Shown one piece after another: positions 15,396 through 21,151 of a DNA stretch of 21,151 nt. The notes beneath the pieces are model-generated. The model was not told the DNA's origin, made no database searches, and saw nothing but the letters and a program-made list of their open reading frames with translations. Where the stretch lies: assembly GCA_002316385.1 (NCBI GenBank), contig DCDL01000002.1, forward strand, positions 20,647-41,797, read 5' to 3'. The stretch is from Clostridium sp. UBA1056 (lineage in GTDB: Bacteria > Bacillota > Clostridia > Clostridiales > Clostridiaceae). Every line of letters begins with the position of its first letter. The stretch's first letter is position 1. The position numbers were made by a program, and so were the translations under genes.

Positions 15396-15854
15396 TTAAC
15401 ACTGCTCTAAAATAATAGTCCTACTACAGAATGCATGTCTTTCGTAAAACTTAAGTACATCCTCATTTCCTACAGCTACTCCTATTATTTTTTTACTAAC
15501 CTTGTTATCATCTAGCCATTTAATGGCTCTTTTAATAAGTTCATCACCAATCCCATACTTTCTATATTCAGGCTCTATATATAAGGAACTAATTTCTCCT
15601 ATATAACCACTATTTATTGTAGAAACACAATATCCAACATATATCTTTTTGTTTTTGTCTTTAACTAGATTAATATTTATATTCTCCTTCTTGTAAGCAA
15701 GAAATCCATCACTTCTTTCCTTAAAGGAGAACTTCTCATATTTTTCTTTAAAGTTTATAGAATTATTTTTATGATGATTATTAAGTTTATCCCATAGTGG
15801 ACCTACATATTCTAATATTTCCTTTGACCCTGATACAATTTCAATATTAAACAT
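15396..15854 (-). CDS. GNAT family N-acetyltransferase
   Basis: A 152-residue single-domain acetyltransferase. Motif A is clear: SLYIEPEYRKYGIGDELIKRAIKWL, with the acetyl-CoA pyrophosphate loop RKYGIG. Motif B follows as VAVGNEDVLKFYERHAF, the usual N-x-x-x-x-x-F-Y-E-x-x-G/A-F pattern. The start at 15854 has AGAGG 9 bases upstream; the ATG at 15863 directly abuts the ribosome site. It lies 31 bases after the penicillin-binding protein gene and ends in a terminator, so the two probably share a transcript. The substrate is unknown; a link to cell-wall or antibiotic chemistry is only guilt by association. Confidence 0.88.
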   Translation of the reverse strand: MFNIEIVSGSKEILEYVGPLWDKLNNHHKNNSINFKEKYEKFSFKERSDGFLAYKKENININLVKDKNKKIYVGYCVSTINSGYIGEISSLYIEPEYRKYGIGDELIKRAIKWLDDNKVSKKIIGVAVGNEDVLKFYERHAFCSRTIILEQC

Positions 15855-15885
15855 TTTATACATCCTCTTTCACTATAAAAAATAT

Positions 15886-17898
15886 CTATTTTTTTAAATA
15901 ATACTCCATGACATTCTTGACCATAGCTGTTGGTATTGAACTACCACCTCTATCCTTAACATCTTCTATTATCATAGATATAGCAATTTTAGAGTCATCT
16001 GTATTTACAGCTACAAACCATCCATTTTCTTTTCCCGACTCATCCTTTTGATCTTTTTTTATCTCTGAAGTTCCAGTTTTACCAGCAATATTAAATCCGT
16101 CTACCTTTGCATTAGCAGCTGTTCCATCTGCATCATTTATTACAGCTGAGAAAGCATCTACTAGAGCTGGCACTTTTTCTGCCTTTATAGCACTTTTCCA
16201 TACTTTTGCTTCTCCATTTTCTCCAACGTTAAGTCTTGGTTGCATTATATCTCCATTGTTTCCTAATGCACTATATGCTAAAGCAACGTCTAATGGTGAC
16301 ATAAGTACCTCCCCTTGACCATATCCTGTATCAGCAAGAAGTATCTCTTTACTTAAAGTTTTATCATTACTAATCTGAGAAGACTCCATTGGGTATTCAA
16401 AGGTTATCTCTTCTCCAATACCAAAGTTTTTAGCTCCATTTATAAAAGCATCTTCCCCTATATTTAATGCTACTCTTGCAAAATATATATTATCTGAGTA
16501 TTTTACAGCATCCCTTAGGTTTATATCTTTACCAGGATCCTTTACCCTTGTAATCTTGTATCCTCCCCATGAAGCATCCTTTTGCCACTCTAATCCTTTA
16601 ATATCCATCCCTTCTTCTGGATTAAGTACACCTTCATCTAGTCCTATAGCAGCTGTAACAAGCTTCATTGTAGAACCTGGTGCATATACGTTATTAAATC
16701 TATTATCAAATTGTTCACCATCAAGTTTTTCCCATTGTTCTTTTATGGTTTTTGTTTTGTAAGTTACAAATACATTTGGATCATAAGAAGGTGAGCTTAC
16801 CATAGCTAAAACTTCTCCTGTTTTAGGGTCTACTGCAGTAGATGCTCCCTTCTTGCCTTTCATTTCACTATATATCTTAGCTTGAAGCTCTGGATCTATT
16901 GATAGTTTTATATCTTGTCCATTTTTAGCTTCCGTCTTAGCTATAGAGATTTTCTCTTCGCCTCTTTCGATATATATTTCTCCACCATCTTGACCCCTTA
17001 ATGTATCCTCATAAACCTTTTCAATGCCTGCCTTTCCAATGAGACTTGTATGTGAGTATCCCTTATCCTTATTATTTTCTAATTCTTCTGCTGTAATTGG
17101 TGATACATATCCAATTAAGTTTCCAATAGATTCTCCTCCAGTGTAAACTCTAGAGTTTTTATTGTTAATTTGAATGCCTTCTATACCGGACAAGTTATTC
17201 AGCTTTTCAGAATCATATTTAAGTACAGAAACTATTGGTACAAGATGTTCTGGATTAGTATTAGCTGCAAGTTGCTCTTCTATATACGATTCACTTATAT
17301 CTAATATAGCTGCCATGGACTTTATTTTTGCAACCTTTTCATTCTCAAATTTGCTTGGATGAATTCCTATAGACTTCACCATATCATCCTGTGCTAAAAA
17401 GTTTCCATTTCTATCTAATATACTTCCACGTTTAGCATAATAATCATCAACTCTCACCTTATCTTCTGGTTGCATTTGAGGGAATATTAAACTTTCATTC
17501 CATTTTATTTTATAGGCATTATCTTCTTTAACTAAAGTTGCTTCAAAATCCTTAAGTTCTATTTTTCCCACCATTGTATTCATAGTCATAGTAAATGGTA
17601 TTTCTAATGACTTTTTATCTCTTTCTTTTTCCCCCACTATTTGAATATCCATATTACTGGCTTCAATAGCACCATATATGTTATTGTATCTTTCTAAGAA
17701 CTCCTCTTCGCCTATATAGGATTTTGAATCAGTTGAAAGCATATCGTACATGCTTTTAAAGTCCTGCTTAATCCAGACATCCTTATAAACATTAAAGGCA
17801 TCCTTTATTTCATCCTTCTTAGAGCACCCTGTTACCATAGCTATACATATAATTATAGTTCCAATAAACAGACTCAGTTTTTTCAAATTACTTTTCAT
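15886..17898 (-). CDS. Class B penicillin-binding protein (MecA_N type lipoprotein)
   Basis: A 670-residue cell-wall transpeptidase that cross-links peptidoglycan outside the membrane. The N-terminus is a lipoprotein signal, KKLSLFIGTIIIC then VTGC with lipobox Cys25. An NTF2-like MecA_N domain (about 30-135) follows, then the dimerisation domain beginning near YYAKRGSILDRNG, then the transpeptidase with S409-T-M-K, S468-D-N and K607-T-G, all intact. This order is that of PBP3 of B. subtilis and PBP2a-type proteins, some of which bind beta-lactams poorly; whether this one does cannot be told. The start at 17898 is used because AAGGAGG lies 6 bases upstream, while the ATG at 17904 directly abuts it. 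A lipid anchor in place of a membrane helix is a noteworthy point. GNAT follows in the same operon. Confidence 0.94.
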   Translation of the reverse strand: MKSNLKKLSLFIGTIIICIAMVTGCSKKDEIKDAFNVYKDVWIKQDFKSMYDMLSTDSKSYIGEEEFLERYNNIYGAIEASNMDIQIVGEKERDKKSLEIPFTMTMNTMVGKIELKDFEATLVKEDNAYKIKWNESLIFPQMQPEDKVRVDDYYAKRGSILDRNGNFLAQDDMVKSIGIHPSKFENEKVAKIKSMAAILDISESYIEEQLAANTNPEHLVPIVSVLKYDSEKLNNLSGIEGIQINNKNSRVYTGGESIGNLIGYVSPITAEELENNKDKGYSHTSLIGKAGIEKVYEDTLRGQDGGEIYIERGEEKISIAKTEAKNGQDIKLSIDPELQAKIYSEMKGKKGASTAVDPKTGEVLAMVSSPSYDPNVFVTYKTKTIKEQWEKLDGEQFDNRFNNVYAPGSTMKLVTAAIGLDEGVLNPEEGMDIKGLEWQKDASWGGYKITRVKDPGKDINLRDAVKYSDNIYFARVALNIGEDAFINGAKNFGIGEEITFEYPMESSQISNDKTLSKEILLADTGYGQGEVLMSPLDVALAYSALGNNGDIMQPRLNVGENGEAKVWKSAIKAEKVPALVDAFSAVINDADGTAANAKVDGFNIAGKTGTSEIKKDQKDESGKENGWFVAVNTDDSKIAISMIIEDVKDRGGSSIPTAMVKNVMEYYLKK

Positions 17899-17964
17899 TA
17901 ACATCCTCCTTCCAAAGTATATCTACATACTGATTACTTTTAAGTTTAATCGTAAGCTCATCTC

Positions 17965-18045
17965 TTTTATCTTAGATAAAACTCACTATATCTATTGTAA
18001 GTTTATATATACTTTTATTCAATAAATTTCCGTAAATACGAAATT
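17965..18045 (-). promoter_or_regulatory. Promoter and inverted repeats upstream of the PBP gene
   Basis: On the minus strand TTGAAT (18022-18017), 17 bases, TACAAT (17999-17994) is a good vegetative promoter. Downstream of it TTTTATC-TTA-GATAAAA (17965-17981) is a perfect inverted repeat with 7-base arms in the leader. Just upstream of the -35, AATTTC-CGTA-AA-TACG-AAATT (18025-18045) is a near-perfect inverted repeat with one extra base. Either could be an operator. Neither matches the BlaI/MecI site I know. Confidence 0.55.
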
Positions 18046-18129
18046 GAAAATTTTGAAATTTTCCAAAAATTGTTCTGCAATAGATATAAAATAAAGAACA
18101 GCCAAAGAATTCATCATTGATACTCAAAA

Positions 18130-18272
18130 TGAAGATAATCTTTATCTTCAACGAGATGAAGGAACTAAGCGATTTCAAGAATCTAGATTTAGAACATTTG
18201 TATACTGTGAATTATATATTTAACATTTTACATATTTAGCATTTTAAAATATTAAATATGTAAAATGTTAAA
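18130..18272. repeat. Two inverted repeats in the gap between PBP and kdpD-like genes
   Basis: TGAAGATAA-TCT-TTATCTTCA (18130-18150) has perfect 9-base arms. A second, longer repeat has perfect 20-base arms at 18219-18238 and 18253-18272 (starting TTTAACATTTTAC) with a 14-base loop. There is no T run suited to a terminator. Frame 18095-18223 on the plus strand stays open for 42 codons and reads like protein (EFIIDTQNEDNLYLQRDEG...) but has no ATG or ribosome site; it may be a gene remnant. Confidence 0.55.
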
Positions 18273-18313
18273 ATGTTTCTCGGTGGGTTTCAATATATCC
18301 TAAATTATAAATA

Positions 18314-18357
18314 ATAGCCATACTTATTTTAGTTTATAAGTATGACTATCATTTTTT
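18314..18357. terminator. Terminator downstream of the kdpD-like gene
   Basis: ATAGCCATACTTAT (18314-18327) pairs with ATAAGTATGACTAT (18336-18349), 14 positions with one mismatch and an 8-base loop. On the plus strand CATTTTTT follows; on the minus strand the tail is TATTATTTAT. It lies 15 bases past the stop codon of the minus-strand gene and so most likely ends the kdp transcript. Confidence 0.75.
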
Positions 18358-18371
18358 AATTGCATTAAAAT

Positions 18372-20414
18372 TTATATCTCTATTTCCTTGGAAACTGATT
18401 TATTTACATTCTTAGCTGAAGCTTCAATCAATTCTCTTTGTTCATCTGAAAGGCGTTGGCGCTCTAGTGCCATCGCCACCTGGGATACTATCATCCTTAA
18501 AAAAACCTTATTATCTTGAGTTAGCATCTCTTCATCCTTGCATGATATTCCTATAACACCTAGGACTCTTCCCTGCGAAATTACAGGCATATAAAATCCA
18601 TCTGAACCCATCAATGTATCTGTACCAGCTCCTGCTCTCTTTTTATTTACAAATACCCAGCTAGCAACTGCCTCCTCGTCCTTGCATTGAAGAAGACATT
18701 GATTACAATCGGAACCATTGCGTAGCTTTAATATTCCTTCTTCTCCTTTTGCAGGGTCTTTTGTATAGAAAATTACAGAACGATTAAATATCGTTGTAAT
18801 ATACTCATTAGTAAGATTAACTATATTTTCAAGACCTCTTGTTATTAATAACTTTTTGTTTATTTCATAAAGTACTTGTGTTCTCTGCTCCCTTGAAGCT
18901 GCACTTCTTGCCTGCTCTTTAATCCTTAGCGTTAATGCACTAGTTATCAAAGCTACCATCATCATTATCACAAAGGTAATAGGAAATGTAGACTTCATAA
19001 AATCTAAAGTGTAGTAAGGATAAATAAAGAATATATTATAGCATAATACACCTATTACAGAAGCTGCAATTCCATAAAAATATCCTTGGGTAATTCTAGA
19101 TACTATTACTACAGAAAGAATATAGACTAATGCTATATTTTGTCCAGCTATATCTATTTTATTAATTATCATTCCTATTAAAGTTGTTAAAACAAATATT
19201 CCTGTAGTTTTCATGCTATCACTCCATGAAAGCTGAAATTTTTTACTGCCCTTTGATTTAGTTGTTTTCTTATATACCTTAGTGTTTTTTAAATCTGGAA
19301 TTATGTGAATTTCTACATCTGACATCATTGAGATTAATCTATCTTCAAGTTCTTCATCAAAATAATTCTTTATTCCTTTTTTATTTCTACTCTTTCCTAT
19401 TATTATATTAGTAACTCCAGTAGTCTCTGCGTACTTAGCAATAGTTAAGGCTATATCGCTTCCATATAAAACTACAACTTCAGCTCCTAGCTGCTCTGCT
19501 AAAGTCATATTATCTCTTAAAATTTTACTATGCTTCTCCCTATCAAAGTGCTCTGAAGTCTCAACATAAATAGCTGTCCAACTACAACGATAAGCTTCTG
19601 CCATCCTAACTGCTACTCGAATATTTCTAGCTGATGAAGGAGAATCACTTAAAAGCATAAGTATTTTATTTGAACCTCCTACAACTCCATTCTTAATAGA
19701 ATTATCATGGTATATTCTATCAGCAGTTCTTCTCATAGATATTTCTCTCAATGTACTAAGGTTTTGAATAGAAAAGAAATTATTCATAGCTGTAACTACC
19801 CTATCTTTTCGATATACTTTTCCATCTTCAAACCTCTTTAATAACTCATCAGGCTCAATATCTATTAGTTCTACCTTTTCAGCTGAATCAAATATATAAT
19901 CTGGCACAGTTTCTTTTACTGAAATTCTAGTTACTTCTTTAATAGTATCATTGAGACTTTCAATATGCTGAACATTTACAGTAGTATATACATCAATTCC
20001 TGCATTCAACAGTTCTTCTATATCTTGATATCTCTTTTTATTTCTCAATCCACTTACATTAGAATGAGCTAGCTCATCAACAAGTATTACATAGGGCTTT
20101 CTTTTTAATGCTTCATCTAAATTAAATTCATTAAGACATATATTTTTATACTTTACCTTCTTTACTGGTATATACGGCAGTCCCTCAACTAGCCTCATCG
20201 TCTCTTCTCTAGTATGAGGTTCTATATATCCAACTACCACATCAACACCCTTATCCTTAAGAATATGAGCATCCTCTAACATAGCATAGGTCTTGCCTAC
20301 TCCTGCTGAATATCCAAAGAATATTTTTAACTTTCCCTTACGTTTATTTCCTTCTTCTTTTTTAACTTTAAGAAGTATTTCATCTGGATTAGGTCTTATA
20401 TCAAACAAATTCAT
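18372..20414 (-). CDS. kdpD: KdpD-like sensor protein lacking the histidine kinase domain
   Basis: A 680-residue protein matching the sensory part of KdpD, which controls the high-affinity K+ pump. Domains in order are the KdpD N-terminal domain with Walker-like GYSAGVGKT (34-42) and ILVDELAHSN; a USP-like domain (about 240-370), which binds c-di-AMP in S. aureus KdpD; four membrane segments (about 400-500); and a GAF domain (about 515-655). The chain then ends in NVNKSVSKEIEI, just where HisKA and HATPase should start; no kinase sequence remains before the terminator. It follows kdpC by about 70 bases. AAGGAGGG lies 1 base before ATG 20414 and 7 before TTG 20408, so the true start may be the TTG. 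The upstream ATG at 20456 falls inside a hairpin and is unlikely. It may act with a separate kinase, or regulate pump activity directly. Confidence 0.9.
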   Translation of the reverse strand: MNLFDIRPNPDEILLKVKKEEGNKRKGKLKIFFGYSAGVGKTYAMLEDAHILKDKGVDVVVGYIEPHTREETMRLVEGLPYIPVKKVKYKNICLNEFNLDEALKRKPYVILVDELAHSNVSGLRNKKRYQDIEELLNAGIDVYTTVNVQHIESLNDTIKEVTRISVKETVPDYIFDSAEKVELIDIEPDELLKRFEDGKVYRKDRVVTAMNNFFSIQNLSTLREISMRRTADRIYHDNSIKNGVVGGSNKILMLLSDSPSSARNIRVAVRMAEAYRCSWTAIYVETSEHFDREKHSKILRDNMTLAEQLGAEVVVLYGSDIALTIAKYAETTGVTNIIIGKSRNKKGIKNYFDEELEDRLISMMSDVEIHIIPDLKNTKVYKKTTKSKGSKKFQLSWSDSMKTTGIFVLTTLIGMIINKIDIAGQNIALVYILSVVIVSRITQGYFYGIAASVIGVLCYNIFFIYPYYTLDFMKSTFPITFVIMMMVALITSALTLRIKEQARSAASREQRTQVLYEINKKLLITRGLENIVNLTNEYITTIFNRSVIFYTKDPAKGEEGILKLRNGSDCNQCLLQCKDEEAVASWVFVNKKRAGAGTDTLMGSDGFYMPVISQGRVLGVIGISCKDEEMLTQDNKVFLRMIVSQVAMALERQRLSDEQRELIEASAKNVNKSVSKEIEI

Positions 20415-20436
20415 CCCTCCTTCATATATACAAATT

Positions 20437-20458
20437 GGGTGGAACAAATTTTCCACCC
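20437..20458 (-). other. GC-rich hairpin between kdpC and kdpD-like genes
   Basis: GGGTGGAA and TTCCACCC (20437-20444 and 20451-20458) form a perfect 8-base stem with a 6-base loop, about 25 bases after the kdpC stop and about 15 bases before the kdpD-like ribosome site. The tail on the minus strand (CAATTTGT) is too poor for a full terminator. It may act as a partial terminator or an mRNA stability and processing element that sets the ratio of pump to sensor. Confidence 0.6.
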
Positions 20459-20483
20459 TAGTACAATATTAAGAGTCTATCAT

Positions 20484-21041
20484 CTAAATAAGTCCATCAA
20501 GCTCTAGATTAACCATTAATACATTTACAGTTGGTTCACCTAAAACACCCAAGAGTCTACCTTCAGTATGATTCTCAATGATTTTTCTAACTTCTTCCTC
20601 TGAAATTCCTCGCGCAATAGCTATTCTATTTACTTGATACTCTGCTGCTTCTGGTGAGATATGTGGATCAACACCACTACCTGAGGCTGTTACCAAGTCC
20701 ATTGGAATTTCAGCAGTATTTTCTGGGTCAATCTCTTTAAAGAAGTTTATACGTTCCTGGACTAACTCCTCTTGCTCTTTTGAAACTGGTGAAAGATTAG
20801 TTGGAGATCCGCTATCTGGTCTTCCAATAAGATATTTAGGCTTTGTAAATGTCTGAGCTATAAGCTCTGAGCCATAACTAACCTCTTTCCCATCTTTCAA
20901 AGTAACGGTTATTATACTTCCATTGGCTTTATCTTTGAAGGCAATCTGCGACACTCCTGTAACTATAAGTGGATAGGCTACTCCACATATTAGTGTCAAT
21001 GCCAAAATACAAATTATTGCTGGTCTTAAAACTTTTTTCAT
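20484..21041 (-). CDS. kdpC: Potassium-transporting ATPase subunit C
   Basis: KdpC is the single-span membrane subunit of the KdpFABC K+ pump; it lies near KdpB and raises the ATP affinity of the complex. The 185-residue product has a membrane segment at about 8-28 (LRPAIICILALTLICGVAYPLIVTG) and conserved blocks QTFTKPKYLIGRPDSG, TASGSGVDPHISPEAA, and a C-terminal LGVLGEPTVNVLMVNLELD, all typical. Only AAAG precedes the ATG; the palindromic repeat ends about 8 bases upstream, so there is no clear ribosome site. kdpA and kdpB are expected to the right of the window, separated from kdpC by that repeat. Confidence 0.96.
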   Translation of the reverse strand: MKKVLRPAIICILALTLICGVAYPLIVTGVSQIAFKDKANGSIITVTLKDGKEVSYGSELIAQTFTKPKYLIGRPDSGSPTNLSPVSKEQEELVQERINFFKEIDPENTAEIPMDLVTASGSGVDPHISPEAAEYQVNRIAIARGISEEEVRKIIENHTEGRLLGVLGEPTVNVLMVNLELDGLI

Positions 21042-21048
21042 ATTTATG

Positions 21049-21151
21049 GGTCTTTCGCAAAATAAGTTAATCTAAATAAATATTGAATAAGCACTTATAT
21101 TATTAACGCTCAGCCGTTTCGGAATATTGATTTACTAAAGCATTTATTCAA
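21049..21151. repeat. Palindromic MITE-like repeat, copy C (cut by the window end)
   Basis: From GGTCTTTCGCAAAATAAG onward the sequence matches the copy at 3826 for about 55 bases and copy A for about 60. It then passes through a centre AACGCTCAGCCGTTTCGG and starts the second arm (GCATTTATTCAA near 21140 mirrors TTGAATAAGCAC), which is cut off at the window end. It immediately precedes the kdpC start codon. Confidence 0.75.

Noticed and set aside
17972..18178. Open frame of 68 codons on the minus strand
   Set aside because: It overlaps the PBP promoter and inverted repeats, has no ribosome site, and has the composition of translated AT-rich DNA.
20415..20456. N-terminal extension of the KdpD-like protein from an ATG at 20456
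   Set aside because: The ATG is inside the intercistronic hairpin with no ribosome site, and the extension contains the AAGGAGGG ribosome site as coding sequence.

Overview
The window is AT-rich DNA of a Firmicute, most likely a Clostridium or close relative. This rests on a single-chain pyruvate:ferredoxin oxidoreductase, an Agr-type peptide signalling locus, strong AGGAGG ribosome sites, AT-rich intergenic DNA and a Kdp potassium transport segment. Nearly everything is on the minus strand. Only three small genes, at 12.8-13.0 kb and 14.8-15.4 kb, are on the plus strand. The species cannot be named from the sequence alone.

Layout. 1-3.95 kb: pyruvate:ferredoxin oxidoreductase, bracketed by two copies of a palindromic MITE-like repeat (1-60 and 3826-3949); a third copy lies at the right edge (21049-21151). 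3.99-7.35 kb: a tight three-gene operon read leftwards, made of a protein of 22-residue tandem repeats, a MoxR-type AAA+ ATPase, and a protein combining an HExxH metallopeptidase-like domain with a von Willebrand A-like domain. 7.7-8.7 kb: a Nudix-acetyltransferase fusion. 8.9-11.74 kb: a complete Agr quorum-sensing locus in the order agrB-agrD-agrA-agrC. The agrD gene (52 codons) appears to encode a serine-based rather than cysteine-based cyclic peptide. 11.9-12.4 kb: a HIT-family protein.

12.8-15.4 kb: a 60-residue membrane protein; a membrane protein of the aromatic-acid-exporter/FUSC type fused to a HAD-like domain whose catalytic residues are lost; then a plus-strand pair made of a 32-residue membrane peptide and a thioredoxin-like gene interrupted by one in-frame TGA. 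A small hairpin after the TGA places a GU in its loop at the same spacing as in the E. coli fdhF SECIS, so this is either a selenoprotein or a fresh nonsense mutation. 15.4-17.9 kb: a class B penicillin-binding lipoprotein followed by an acetyltransferase. 18.4-21.04 kb: kdpC and a KdpD-like protein that stops where the histidine kinase domain should begin.

How it fits together. AgrB would process and export the AgrD peptide, AgrC would sense it, and AgrA would act through LytTR-type sites. Mirror-image sites of this kind lie between agrD and agrA. The MoxR/VWA/repeat operon looks like a remodelling ATPase with its adaptor and a possible client-recognition protein; its target is unknown. The KdpD-like protein keeps the sensory and USP-like regions but cannot phosphorylate KdpE by itself. 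The most notable items are the possible selenocysteine thioredoxin-like protein, the serine AgrD, the pseudo-HAD membrane fusion and the kinase-less KdpD.
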